64,000 nt of DNA, taken from contig CAZMSQ010000010.1 of the NCBI GenBank assembly GCA_964569025.1, positions 1 to 64,000 of the forward strand, in the 5' to 3' direction. Every line of letters starts with the position of its first letter. The first letter of the stretch is position 1. The DNA comes from CAZMSQ01 sp964569025. Lineage in GTDB: Bacteria; Bacteroidota; Bacteroidia; Chitinophagales; Saprospiraceae. This document shows, in pieces, positions 8,293 through 17,996 of this stretch. The notes beneath the pieces are model-generated. The model was given only the letters and a program-made list of their open reading frames with translations. It was not told the origin of the DNA and ran no database searches. A program made the translations under genes and the position numbers.

Positions 8293-9688
8293 CTACACTT
8301 TCTTTTCCAGCTTCTTTTCTCTGGATGGCATCCTCATGAGCGAGAATTCTGCTAACTGCGCTGTAGGGTCCGGTTACAATTTCCATACCCTCTGCGAGGC
8401 CGGAAGTCACCTCAATATATTCATCATCCTGAATCCCGGTAGTCACTGGGACGAGTGAGACCGTTCCGTCTTCAGACACCACAAAGACTACCTCTACGAG
8501 ATCATCTTCTTCATACCCTTCGAGGGATGCTGCTTTTTTCACCTCTTTGTAATCACGGGTAGTCACTGCCTGAAGGGCTACGGAGAGAACATTCTCGGCG
8601 CTGGCTGTATGTATTTCAACAGAGGCTGACATTCCTGGCCTGAAGGGGGAGCGGGAGGATGGAAGTCTGAGGTCGGCCCAAGAGGCAGGGTCGAGAAGGA
8701 CCTTGACCACGAAGTTGGTAACCTGATCGCTTGACAAGGCGGTGGCTGAGGATGCAGAGTTGGCAATTTGCGTGACGGTGCCCCGGAAGACCTGATCGAG
8801 GTAGGCATCAACCTCAACATCGACTTGATCACCGACGTTGACTCTGAGTACGTCATTTTCATTGACATCTACCTGCACCTCCATTCTGCTCATATCTGCG
8901 ATTCGCATCATCTCGGTGCCTGCCATTTGAATCGTACCGACCACACGTTCACCCTTCTCGATATTCAGGCGTGACACGACTCCATCGACCGGTGCATAAA
9001 TTGAGGTTCGGCGCAGACTGGTTTGAAGTTCTTTGAGAGAGGCTTCGGCGCTTTTGACGGTAAATCCGGCGGCGAGTGACGATTGGCGGGCGGATTCGAG
9101 GGTTGCATCGGCCGCTTTCAGGTTGGCTTTTGCGGACTCGAGATTTGCCTCGAGGACCTGAAGATTGGAAAGGGATGCATCAAAATCGGCCTGGGAGACT
9201 ACGCCGTCTTTAAGCAGCCCTTCATTTCTTTGATGCACGGTACGGGCATTGACCAGTTGGGCTTCTACCTGCTTAACCTGTGCTTCTGCCTGAAGGCGGG
9301 CTGCGATATTTCGTTCGACGCCGGCTCTGGCATTTGCCAGTTGGGCTTTGGCGTTATCGACAGCTGCGCGGCCCCTGTCAACTGCTGACTGAAACGCATC
9401 CGGATCTACCCTGGCAAGCAGCTGGCCCTGAAATACTGAGTCACCTTCCTCGACATACAATTCGACAACCTCTCCGGAGACATCGGAGCTGATGTTGACT
9501 TCTGTCTCCGGGAATATGCGACCGCTTGCGGCGACTGTTTCATCAATTGTACGAAGGACAACTGATTCTACGGTGACTTTCTCCCCCTTTGCCTTTGTGC
9601 GGGACCGCCAAACTGAAGCGACGACCAACAGCACGATTAGGCTAATGAGTGAAATGAGGAGAATGGTGGTTCTTTTTCGCTTTGCCAT
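8282..9688 (-). CDS. Periplasmic adaptor (membrane fusion) protein of an efflux system
   Basis: 468 aa from the ATG at 9688, which places the N-terminal anchor helix at about 7-27 (LLISLISLIVLLVVASV) right after MAKRKR. Then: lipoyl half (VSGEVVELYVEEGDSV), a long Ala/Gln/Glu-rich coiled coil of about 120 residues, second lipoyl half (IYAPVDGVVSRLNIEKGERV), a beta-barrel domain and a membrane-proximal domain. It follows the TolC gene by 39 bases and overlaps the DUF2064 gene. The architecture is that of MacA/HlyD-type adaptors linking an inner-membrane pump to TolC, but no pump gene is adjacent. Confidence 0.92.
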   Translation of the reverse strand: MAKRKRTTILLISLISLIVLLVVASVWRSRTKAKGEKVTVESVVLRTIDETVAASGRIFPETEVNISSDVSGEVVELYVEEGDSVFQGQLLARVDPDAFQSAVDRGRAAVDNAKAQLANARAGVERNIAARLQAEAQVKQVEAQLVNARTVHQRNEGLLKDGVVSQADFDASLSNLQVLEANLESAKANLKAADATLESARQSSLAAGFTVKSAEASLKELQTSLRRTSIYAPVDGVVSRLNIEKGERVVGTIQMAGTEMMRIADMSRMEVQVDVNENDVLRVNVGDQVDVEVDAYLDQVFRGTVTQIANSASSATALSSDQVTNFVVKVLLDPASWADLRLPSSRSPFRPGMSASVEIHTASAENVLSVALQAVTTRDYKEVKKAASLEGYEEDDLVEVVFVVSEDGTVSLVPVTTGIQDDEYIEVTSGLAEGMEIVTGPYSAVSRILAHEDAIQRKEAGKESVDDE

Positions 9689-9727
9689 GGTGTGTGACGA
9701 TTGAGGAAAGGAGTTGGGCAAAAAGAG

Positions 9728-11185
9728 TTAGAAGAAACGTACTGGCTCTGAAAAGTCGCTCAACGCCCATTCGAGGGTTTTGAGCTGGTACAGGTAATTA
9801 TACTTGGCTTGAATACTCTCGAGCTGGGCCTGTTCGAGGGCCATTTTTGATGTGGCATAATCGATGGCGTTCAGGGCTCCGAGTTCAAATCTTTTGCTGG
9901 CATTGTCGAAGGCGGCCTGTTGCGCGCGAAGGGAGAGCAGGGCCACTTGATATCTCGCCTGAGCGGCCCGGGCCGCGGCAAGCGTTTGTTGTATGTCATT
10001 ACTAAGAGATTGAAGGCTTTGCTGGTAGCTCAACTCGGCATTCAGCGCTCCCAGTTTAGCCCGTTGCACACTTGACTGAATGGAAAACTGATTGAAGATG
10101 GGCAAATTGAGTCGGAACCCAAACTGCTGCCCGAAATTATCGCGAAGTTGATCGGTGTAGGGCACGTCTGAAAAGGTAAACTGGGACTGTGGGAATTGAA
10201 CTTCCGCAAATTCGTTGTTAATGATGACTGTTTGAGGCTGACTGAATGCAATTCCGCTTATTGAGGCGTTCTGGGTCCGGCTTGAGTAGTTTGAAAACAA
10301 GCTACCGAACACACTCAGTGATGGCAGCATTCCTGAGCGAGCCACCGGAATCCCAAGTCTGGCGCTCTCGACCCTTGCCTTACTCGACAAAATCTGAGGG
10401 GCGGCACTGACTCCATTTGAGTAAAGCCTCGAAAAGGTAAATGCCTCCAGATCCACATCCTGTGGAACATCAATATCCGGACGCTCAATCTCCAGCTGAT
10501 ACTCTCCTGGCAGATTTAACAAAGCCTTGAGTGAGAGTTTGGCAGCCTCAAGTGAGTTGTTTGAGGCTACTACTGCTTGTTCGTCACGTGCCAACTGGGC
10601 CTGAATGGTGAATATGTCATTCTCTGGAAGTACGCCAGCAGCTATCAGCTTTTTGGTTTGGTCAAGTTGGTTTTGGGTGATTTGCCGGCTTTTTCTGAGT
10701 GCTTCGAGTTGGTCAGAAGCAAGAAGGGCATTGAGGTAAGCTTCAGACACTGCATTCAATTGCTGAATCTCAGTAAATTTGAGATTCTGCTTGCCAGCCT
10801 CGAGTTCTGCCTGGTTTCTCTTTATGTTTGAGAGAATGCGGTTTCCGCTGTAGAGCGGCATGCCGGCACTCAGTGAAAACCTATTTGATGTGATGCTCTG
10901 AGTTTCGAAGGCGTTGGTTACCGGGTCGATGGTACGCCCGAAGTTTCCGCCATAGTCAACAGTAGCATTTAGGGAAGGGAGTCTGGACATCTGGCTCTCA
11001 CGAAGATTCACTCCTGCAATTTCATAAGATACTTCGGCCTGTTTTAAGGCTATGTTATGCTCGCGGGCATATCGCAGACACTCTTCAATCGACCAAACAA
11101 TTGCACTGTCTTGCTGGGCGAGTGACTGAAGTGAATAAATCATCAGGAAGAAAAGAGAGAGGAAAAATATTCTAAACAAGTTCAT
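9728..11185 (-). CDS. TolC-family outer membrane efflux channel
   Basis: 485 aa. Signal peptide at 1-23 ending SLAQ. Two OEP repeats: the first begins WSIEECLRYAREHNIALKQAEV near 31, the second carries the long helical hairpin AARAAQARYQVALLSLRAQQ near 400, with the family ending in a Leu-rich helix. The Gln/Asn/Ser-rich equatorial stretches are typical of Bacteroidota TolC homologues. It heads a minus-strand operon TolC - adaptor - DUF2064. It should form the outer-membrane and periplasmic tunnel of a tripartite exporter. Confidence 0.92.
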   Translation of the reverse strand: MNLFRIFFLSLFFLMIYSLQSLAQQDSAIVWSIEECLRYAREHNIALKQAEVSYEIAGVNLRESQMSRLPSLNATVDYGGNFGRTIDPVTNAFETQSITSNRFSLSAGMPLYSGNRILSNIKRNQAELEAGKQNLKFTEIQQLNAVSEAYLNALLASDQLEALRKSRQITQNQLDQTKKLIAAGVLPENDIFTIQAQLARDEQAVVASNNSLEAAKLSLKALLNLPGEYQLEIERPDIDVPQDVDLEAFTFSRLYSNGVSAAPQILSSKARVESARLGIPVARSGMLPSLSVFGSLFSNYSSRTQNASISGIAFSQPQTVIINNEFAEVQFPQSQFTFSDVPYTDQLRDNFGQQFGFRLNLPIFNQFSIQSSVQRAKLGALNAELSYQQSLQSLSNDIQQTLAAARAAQARYQVALLSLRAQQAAFDNASKRFELGALNAIDYATSKMALEQAQLESIQAKYNYLYQLKTLEWALSDFSEPVRFF

Positions 11186-11292
11186 AGAAGCATTTTTTGA
11201 CCAGATTGGTCTGCAAGTTTCGGGTTTCCTAAGGATTTAAACAGAACAATTCTATCAAAAGGCCTGAAATTCGGATAAAAGCGAAGAAGCCG

Positions 11293-11300
11293 TAAATTTG
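11293..11300 (+). promoter_or_regulatory. -7 box TAAATTTG for the histidine kinase
   Basis: TAAATTTG fits TAnnTTTG and ends 2 bases before an ATG at 11302. Transcription should begin about 7 bases later, so that ATG is unusable and the next in-frame ATG at 11320 is preferred. Confidence 0.55.
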
Positions 11301-11319
11301 AATGATTCGAAATACTGTG

Positions 11320-12531
11320 ATGAACAAAAGATTGACCTTTCAGACGGGCGGAAATCCATGGCGATTGCCGCTGGTAATCCTCGGAATATGTATTCTGGGA
11401 TTATCGGTCATCTACACCAGCTATCTGGCCCGTCAGCTCAAGGATCAGGAGTCCAGAAATGCGGAAACTCTTGCAATGGCCTGGCAGACATTCAACACAC
11501 TACCCCCCGTCGAAGAGGGGGAGGATATCGATTTGACTTTGATTGCCCATATTCTGGAGCAAAACCAGCATATTCCCATCATTCTGGAAAATGACCGTGG
11601 TGGCATTGACTTTGCGAGGAACTTTGGAGAGCAGAAAGACACGGACAAGGCGTTTTTGAAGCGTGAACTGGAATCTATGAAATCGGCCGGTGTTATTCCT
11701 GATACCATTATGCAGCCCGGCTTTTCCTTGTATTTGTATTACAAGCGCTCAAACCTTCTTCTCCTTCTCACCTATTTCCCACTGATTCAGGTCATTCTGG
11801 TAAGTGCATTTTTAGGACTTGCATACTTTGGCTTCAACTCATTGCGGCAAGCTGAACAAAACAGAGTCTGGATCGGGATGGCCAAGGAGACTGCCCACCA
11901 GCTGGGCACTCCGATTTCCGCAATCATTGCCTGGATTGAATATCTGAAGAGTATCCATCCCGAAGATGAACGCACCGGAGAGGTCATACGGGAACTGGGA
12001 AAAGACGTGAATCGACTGGAGCTCGTCGCAGATCGGTTTTCCAAGATTGGTTCGGAGCCTGTGTTACAGAACACCGACTTGTATGAGGTGCTTGAACAGT
12101 GCAGGGTGTATATGCAGCCAAGGTCGCCACGCAAGGTTGAATACGATTTCCCGGGCCTGCAAAAACGGGCGCTGCTGGTCCGGATGAACCCGCATTTGTT
12201 CCATTGGGTTTTGGAAAATCTGATTCGAAATGCGCTTGATGCGATGGAGGGCACCGGGAAAATTACGGCCATGGTGTATCAGGAGGGAAGGCATGTTTGC
12301 ATCGATCTTTCTGACACAGGAAAAGGAATTCCGGCGTCAAAATTCAGGGCGATATTCAGGCCGGGCTATTCAACAAAAAAACGTGGATGGGGATTGGGAC
12401 TTTCTCTTTCCAAACGAATCATTGAATCTTACCACAACGGAAAGATATTTGTAAAAAAGTCAGGACTGAATCAGGGGACCACCTTCAGCGTGCGAATTCC
12501 GGGGGTTTCTGATAAGAAGGAGAATGTCTGA
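11320..12531 (+). CDS. Membrane sensor histidine kinase
   Basis: 403 aa from the ATG at 11320. First membrane helix about 14-35, a short periplasmic sensor loop about 36-140, second membrane helix about 145-175. Dimerisation/phospho-acceptor helix with H193 in ETAHQLGTPISAII. HATPase domain: N box NLIRNALDAM (N304), G1 DTGKGIP at 332-338, G2 GWGLGLSLSK at 356-365. The AHQLGTP H-box is common in Bacteroidota kinases. No response regulator is adjacent. The TonB-dependent receptor follows 23 bases later on the same strand, so the two may be co-transcribed. Confidence 0.92.
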   Translation: MNKRLTFQTGGNPWRLPLVILGICILGLSVIYTSYLARQLKDQESRNAETLAMAWQTFNTLPPVEEGEDIDLTLIAHILEQNQHIPIILENDRGGIDFARNFGEQKDTDKAFLKRELESMKSAGVIPDTIMQPGFSLYLYYKRSNLLLLLTYFPLIQVILVSAFLGLAYFGFNSLRQAEQNRVWIGMAKETAHQLGTPISAIIAWIEYLKSIHPEDERTGEVIRELGKDVNRLELVADRFSKIGSEPVLQNTDLYEVLEQCRVYMQPRSPRKVEYDFPGLQKRALLVRMNPHLFHWVLENLIRNALDAMEGTGKITAMVYQEGRHVCIDLSDTGKGIPASKFRAIFRPGYSTKKRGWGLGLSLSKRIIESYHNGKIFVKKSGLNQGTTFSVRIPGVSDKKENV

Positions 12532-12554
12532 TTATAATTATTTGCAAATTCCGG

Positions 12555-15152
12555 ATGAATTGTTCCAATAATTTTTCCCAACTTCCCGTCATGGTTCCAC
12601 GGAAGCTCATTCAATGGTGCGGGTTTTTCGCTTTTCTGGTGGTCGTTCAGCCGCAAGGGGGGCTTTGCCAGCGTCTTGTTGACCAGATTTTGCAGGTTTA
12701 CGACAATCAATCCGGCATACCTCTGCCTGGCGCTGCGGTTTCGCTCAATGGAACTCCGGTTGATGTTACCGACAGTGAGGGGAAAGTGCTGCTTTCATCT
12801 GTTCGCTTCTCAGACTCCGTGAGGGTTGAATACCCCGGGTATGCAGATGTCACTGCTACCATTTTGAAAATACGTCGTGATGATGGACGGCTCGCTATGG
12901 ACAGCCAACTCAGATTACTGGCGGATGTGGTTGTGTGGGGGCGACGCGATGACGCCTCGGACGAAATTCCGCAGTTGTTGTCCCGTGTTGACGCTGAGGC
13001 GATTGCAGCCTATGATTCACGCACCACAGCAGATGCCCTTGAGCTCAACAATCAAGCTTTTGTCCAGCGGAGCCAGTCAGGTGGGGGCAGCATCGTACTC
13101 AGAGGGTTTGAGGCCAACAAGGTCTTGCTGGTGGTTGACGGAGTTCGCATGAACAACGCAATTTATCGGAACGGACATCTGCAGAATGCCATTACGGTTG
13201 ATCCTGCCATGCTGGACCAGATTGAGGTCATATATGGACCCGGATCATTGATTTACGGAAGTGATGCCCTTGGTGGCGTTGTCCATTTTCGGACGAGGGA
13301 ACCGCGGTTGCTCTCTGGTCGGGAGGAGGGGATTGAGCGATTGGTAGAGACTCGGGTGATGTCGAGAGTCAGCAGTGCCAGTAACGAGCGCACGCTTCAC
13401 GCCGATGTCAATGTGGGTACACGCACCCTTGGATTCGTGACCAGCCTCTCCGTTTCTGATTTCGGGCACCTTCGGGCAGGCGGGAATTATCCCTCTGACT
13501 GGCCGGATTTCGGAAAACGGCTGACCTATGCAGCCCGGAGCGGCGGGGTTGATCAAATCGTTGAGAATTCCAATCCGAACCTTCAGGTTGGGACAGCCTA
13601 TAATCAACTTGATTTCATGCAAAAGGTCAGATACCGCATAGACGAGTCAAATGATCTTTGGCTGAATATCCAGTACTCGACTTCCTCTGACATTCCGAGA
13701 TATGATCAGCTCATTGAGCCTGACAGGATCAATCCTCAGGGATTGAGATTTGCAGAATGGTACTACGGCCCCCAAAACAGAGTATTGACCTCTGTAAAAT
13801 GGCGGACGCATGAGCGAAATCTGTATTTTGACAAGGCAACCTTTATTGCCTCCTGGCAGCAGATCAATGAAGATCGACTCACCAGGTTGTTTGGTAATCC
13901 GTGGCGGCTCTTCAATCTCGAATCTGTACAAATATTTTCCCTGACCGGAGATTTTGACCTCAATTTGTCTACTGGATTAAAAAACAGTGCACACCACCAT
14001 TTACTGGCCTATGGATTTGAAATCAGTCACAATCTGGTTCAGTCAGAAGCCGGTCAGGTCAATATTGAAAGCGGGGAGTACCTCTATGGATTGGAGCCAA
14101 CCCGCTATCCAAGCGGAAACAGCACCATGGGGAGTGGCGGAATCTATGCTAACTACACTTATCGCTCACCGGACAATCGACTGACAACCAATTCAGGACT
14201 CCGATTTTCGCTGACCCATCTCAGTGCCCGCTTCCAGCAGAAGGATCCAATCCCGTGGCCTGAATCCTATCTTGAAGGGGTTACTTCGACCAATACCGCA
14301 CTAACATGGGCGCTCGGTGCGAAATACAAACCTATCGATGGACTTGAGTTCAGAGGGCTTGCCTCAACAGCTTTCCGGTCTCCAAATATTGATGATTTTG
14401 GGAAAGTAAGGCCATCCGGCGACTTCATTCAGATTCCAAACATTCAGCTCGATGCCGAGAATGCCCTAAACGGCGAACTCACAATAGCGTATACCCTGGC
14501 AGAAGGTGACCGTCAGAAAAAAAGACGCAGAAGGAGGCGCAGAAATCAGCGCAACCCATTTGGGCTGACCGCATCTGTGACTGGTTATTACACCTACATG
14601 ACAGATGCAATTGTTCGGGCAAATGCTGATTTGTTTGGGGATACCATTCTCATCTTCAACACGGAACCATACCGGGTCCAGACCCTTGTCAATGCAACCG
14701 AAGCATATGTTTACGGCATTTCGACAAATATTGAGTGTTCATTGGGAGACAGGTGGGGGCTGACGACCGGTGTTACGTATACGCGCGGAAGAGAAATCAA
14801 CAACTCAGTCACATCTCCTCTTGCGCATATTCCGCCTGTATATGGATCTTCAGTCCTGACTTATACCAGAGACCGCTTTCGAATCAGGGGTTCGGTTCGT
14901 TTTAACGGGGCCAAACCACTGAGCGAGTACAGGCTTGGGGCTTCTGATAATGAAGAGCTTGCAACACCTGATGGCGCTCTTGCATGGACTGTTTATAGTC
15001 TGTTTTCAAGTTACGAGCTCAATCAGAGGGTCAGGATTCAGCTTGGTATTGAAAACCTGACCGATTTGCATTACAGACCCTTCTCGGCGGGAGTAAGTGC
15101 GCCGGGGCGGAACTTCATATTGTCAGTGTATTGGAAATCATCCAATGAATAG
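12555..15152 (+). CDS. TonB-dependent outer membrane receptor
   Basis: 865 aa from 12555; an ATG at 12591 is an equally good start. Signal peptide ends near GGLCQ (about 39). A carboxypeptidase-regulatory-like domain (about 45-120: DNQSGIPLPGAAVSL) precedes the plug (about 135-245: DALELNNQAFVQRS, IVLRGFEANKVLLVVDGVRMN, IEVIYGPGSLIYGSDALGG). The remainder is a 22-strand-type barrel closing in GRNFILSVYWK. Near 655-664 there are two Lys then seven Arg in a row, in a predicted loop. The plug resembles the haemoglobin/transferrin receptor group, but no iron or haem genes are adjacent, so the ligand is unknown. Confidence 0.93.
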   Translation: MNCSNNFSQLPVMVPRKLIQWCGFFAFLVVVQPQGGLCQRLVDQILQVYDNQSGIPLPGAAVSLNGTPVDVTDSEGKVLLSSVRFSDSVRVEYPGYADVTATILKIRRDDGRLAMDSQLRLLADVVVWGRRDDASDEIPQLLSRVDAEAIAAYDSRTTADALELNNQAFVQRSQSGGGSIVLRGFEANKVLLVVDGVRMNNAIYRNGHLQNAITVDPAMLDQIEVIYGPGSLIYGSDALGGVVHFRTREPRLLSGREEGIERLVETRVMSRVSSASNERTLHADVNVGTRTLGFVTSLSVSDFGHLRAGGNYPSDWPDFGKRLTYAARSGGVDQIVENSNPNLQVGTAYNQLDFMQKVRYRIDESNDLWLNIQYSTSSDIPRYDQLIEPDRINPQGLRFAEWYYGPQNRVLTSVKWRTHERNLYFDKATFIASWQQINEDRLTRLFGNPWRLFNLESVQIFSLTGDFDLNLSTGLKNSAHHHLLAYGFEISHNLVQSEAGQVNIESGEYLYGLEPTRYPSGNSTMGSGGIYANYTYRSPDNRLTTNSGLRFSLTHLSARFQQKDPIPWPESYLEGVTSTNTALTWALGAKYKPIDGLEFRGLASTAFRSPNIDDFGKVRPSGDFIQIPNIQLDAENALNGELTIAYTLAEGDRQKKRRRRRRRNQRNPFGLTASVTGYYTYMTDAIVRANADLFGDTILIFNTEPYRVQTLVNATEAYVYGISTNIECSLGDRWGLTTGVTYTRGREINNSVTSPLAHIPPVYGSSVLTYTRDRFRIRGSVRFNGAKPLSEYRLGASDNEELATPDGALAWTVYSLFSSYELNQRVRIQLGIENLTDLHYRPFSAGVSAPGRNFILSVYWKSSNE

Positions 15153-15213
15153 GTCATTGCACGTGGAGTACGGAGGCTTCGGATATTTCAGCTGACAGGA
15201 GATGGTCCTTACA

Positions 15214-16758
15214 TCATTTAACGCCATAGAGCAGTTTACCCTGAGGTTCATAGGCATCTCCTTCCACCCAGAAGGGTCTCTGGATATCGTTGGCAATCAG
15301 ACGGGCTGTGCGGGCTGCCACCAGACAATATTTGAGCAGGTAATCCATATCCACTGAGGAAGCCTCATCTTCGGGCCGATGATAGTATTTGCCGATTTCT
15401 TCATCGAAATCCGTCAGTCCTGGAGAGAATGTGATGGCAGGCACCCCTTTTTTTGCGAAAGACACATTATCTGACCGGTCATACAAGTTTTGACGGGGTG
15501 CAGGGTCTGCAAGCACATTCAGATTTTCCTGTGAAGCTGCCTGATCAAGGTGTGATTGTACCCCGACACGGTCGTATCCAAATACTGAAACATGTTCTGT
15601 TGTATTGTATCCGCCACCGTCCATATTCAAATTAAAAATTGTTTGCGACAACGGAATCACCGGATTTTCCGCGTAGTAACTACTCCCTAACAGGCCGAGC
15701 TCTTCCCCTGTGAAAGCGACCACAATCACAGACCTGGCAGGTGGGCTTTTGGCGAGACTTTTGGCTGCGCCCAAAAGAGCAACAACCCCCATTGCATTGT
15801 CCCGCGCTCCATTAAAAATAGAGTCCTCGGAGGAATACCGACCTCCCTGCTCCCCTACTCCAACGTGATCATAATGAGCTGTCAGGATGATATATTCTTG
15901 TGACAGGAGAGAATCCGTCCCAGGCAAAATTCCAACGACATTCCGGCTATTGATCGGGCGCTCCCTGAATCCAGAACTGAATAAGCCAACCTCTGTGGGT
16001 ATTCCTTTTTGCATGTCGGCCCAGGTTTCTGACCCAGAAATATCATTTATCCACCCATAAGTCATGGATTGGTGTGCCTCAGATTCTTCTGTGAGTCGCA
16101 TGGATTCTTTTCCAAAATACCGGAGGAAAAAGTTCCACGGAAAATTCAGCCTGTATAACTCGAAAAGAGCAACCGCCCCATGGCTTGCTGCAAGTTTCCG
16201 CTTTTCTTGCATGGCCTGAAATACGGTATTCGGGTCTTGGCCTTCTGGGGTCCCTGGCAATACGAAGACCACCTTCCCGTCGACATCGAGTCCTTCATAA
16301 TCATCTTGATTGTCATCGCGCCATCCATAACCCGCAAAAACGGCATTGGCAGTAAGTTCAGTCGGTTTTCCGCCAAGGATGAGATAATCCTGAAGGTGAA
16401 TGTACTGTTCACTTCCAATAGTCAACGCACTTGAATCGGGCGGGCTCACTGCTTGCAAAGGGACTGGCTGATACAGGCCTTCCACTCCTTCCGGAGACTG
16501 ATATCCAAGGGAAAGAAGTGTCCCCTTAATAAACGCTGCTGCCACGGCACCTCCCTCTGAACCGGTATAGCGACCCTTCAATGCATCATCTGCGAGAAAT
16601 CTCAACTGCATTTCCACGTCTTCTCTGGATATGGCATTTCCCGGCCGGCTTTCATGTGGTTGGGCGATTGCTCCAGTGAGCAGAAAGGTCATCAAGATAA
16701 ACGCATACATTCTCATAAGATGAAATTTTCTGAAAGATCGGAAAAACAGTTTAGTCAT
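15214..16758 (-). CDS. Secreted M28-family zinc aminopeptidase
   Basis: 514 aa counted from 16758; the ATG at 16716 would give a shorter, more usual signal peptide ending GAIAQ. A PA-like insert (about 105-275) separates the N-terminus from the peptidase core. Dizinc ligands in order: H295 in HYDHVG, D320 in GARDNAMGV, E352/E353 in TGEELGLLGS, D380 in NLNMDGGG, H460 in YYHRPEDE. All M28 ligands appear present. It should remove N-terminal residues from peptides in the periplasm or outside the cell. It follows the VWA gene by 12 bases, third in an operon with the VWA gene and the large barrel protein. Confidence 0.92.
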   Translation of the reverse strand: MTKLFFRSFRKFHLMRMYAFILMTFLLTGAIAQPHESRPGNAISREDVEMQLRFLADDALKGRYTGSEGGAVAAAFIKGTLLSLGYQSPEGVEGLYQPVPLQAVSPPDSSALTIGSEQYIHLQDYLILGGKPTELTANAVFAGYGWRDDNQDDYEGLDVDGKVVFVLPGTPEGQDPNTVFQAMQEKRKLAASHGAVALFELYRLNFPWNFFLRYFGKESMRLTEESEAHQSMTYGWINDISGSETWADMQKGIPTEVGLFSSGFRERPINSRNVVGILPGTDSLLSQEYIILTAHYDHVGVGEQGGRYSSEDSIFNGARDNAMGVVALLGAAKSLAKSPPARSVIVVAFTGEELGLLGSSYYAENPVIPLSQTIFNLNMDGGGYNTTEHVSVFGYDRVGVQSHLDQAASQENLNVLADPAPRQNLYDRSDNVSFAKKGVPAITFSPGLTDFDEEIGKYYHRPEDEASSVDMDYLLKYCLVAARTARLIANDIQRPFWVEGDAYEPQGKLLYGVK

Positions 16759-16770
16759 GAATTCTCTCTG

Positions 16771-17925
16771 TCAGGCAATTGGGGTCATTCCTTCCCGGTG
16801 CAACCAGCTGTTGAAATCTTCACCATTGAGCGCTGCGGCCATGAGTCCCGGAAATTGATCTGGTGTACAAGCGAAAACAGGAATACTCAGCTGTGCGAGA
16901 TCAGCCGCAAGTTCGTGATTATAGTCCGGGCTCCCTTCATCGTTCAGTGCAGGCAGGACGACCACCCTGACCCCCGACTTTTTGATTGTTGCAAGCAGAC
17001 TTGTCACAGTCTCATCTTTTGATGCTCCGTCGAACAGGTCTGAAATCAGAACGAGAGTAGTTTTTTGAGGATTCCTGATTTGGGAGCGTCCGTATTCCAG
17101 TGCCTTGCATATGTCAGTACCGCCACCTAAATTGATACCGAACAACAATTCTACCGGATCATTCAGAGAATCCGTCAAATCGACCACACTCGTATCGAAT
17201 GCAATGAACTGGGTGGTGATGGAAGGCACTGACGCCAGGATAGAAGCCAAAATACCTGTGTAGACTGATGAGGAGGTCATGGACCCACTTTGATCCAGTA
17301 CGATTTGAATACATTGGAGGCCTTTCGACCGCGATTCAAACCCATAGAGTTTTTCAGGGATGATGGTTTGGAATTCCGGTTGGTACTGAGACAGATTTGC
17401 CATGACTGTTCGTTTCAGGTCAAGCACCTTGGGATGAGCATGTCTTTTGCGGCGTGCTTTCTGCAGTGCGCACTGAGCAGCTGAGCGGACGGGCTCTCGC
17501 AACCTTTCTTCGAGATCTTTAACCAGCTTTCGAATAATCTGACGTGCCGTATCTCTTGTCTGGGCCGGAATGAGCCCTCGAAGGCTCAGCAGCGAGGCTG
17601 CCAGATGGACATCCGGCTGAATGGTCTTCAAGGTGTCGGGGTCATTCAGAATCTCATACAACTTCAAACGTTTGAGAGCGTCACGGTGGAGCATTTGAAC
17701 CGCTGGCTTTGGAAAGTAGGCATGGATGTCACCAAGCCATCTGTTGACAGCAGGGGCTGACCCGCCAAGGCCACCGGTTTTGTCTGTATCATACAGGGCC
17801 TCGAGAGCAGCATCCATGGCTGCATACTCATCAGATAATCCTTCATCTCCTTCACTTGATTCTGATTTTGAATCCTGGTCTCTTCCGAGAATCATCCGCC
17901 ATTTGGTCAGCCTGTCGGTTGTCAT
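16771..17925 (-). CDS. VWA-domain protein with intact MIDAS motif
   Basis: 384 aa from the ATG at 17925; the extension to 17970 is possible. The N-terminal half is helical and charged, with an Arg/Lys-rich stretch (QKARRKRHAHPK) near 155-165. The C-terminal VWA domain has a complete metal-ion-dependent adhesion site: DQSGS at 211-215, T270 in GGGTD, D296 in LISDLFD. No signal peptide or membrane helix, so it is cytoplasmic. Such VWA proteins often work with a MoxR-type AAA ATPase, but none is adjacent here. It lies 71 bases after the barrel gene and 12 before the peptidase gene. Confidence 0.85.
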   Translation of the reverse strand: MTTDRLTKWRMILGRDQDSKSESSEGDEGLSDEYAAMDAALEALYDTDKTGGLGGSAPAVNRWLGDIHAYFPKPAVQMLHRDALKRLKLYEILNDPDTLKTIQPDVHLAASLLSLRGLIPAQTRDTARQIIRKLVKDLEERLREPVRSAAQCALQKARRKRHAHPKVLDLKRTVMANLSQYQPEFQTIIPEKLYGFESRSKGLQCIQIVLDQSGSMTSSSVYTGILASILASVPSITTQFIAFDTSVVDLTDSLNDPVELLFGINLGGGTDICKALEYGRSQIRNPQKTTLVLISDLFDGASKDETVTSLLATIKKSGVRVVVLPALNDEGSPDYNHELAADLAQLSIPVFACTPDQFPGLMAAALNGEDFNSWLHREGMTPIA

Positions 17926-17996
17926 ACGCGATCTTGAAAAAATTCCTTGAGAGGGAATGTGAAACGACAATCAAGATAATGAATATCCCAGACACC

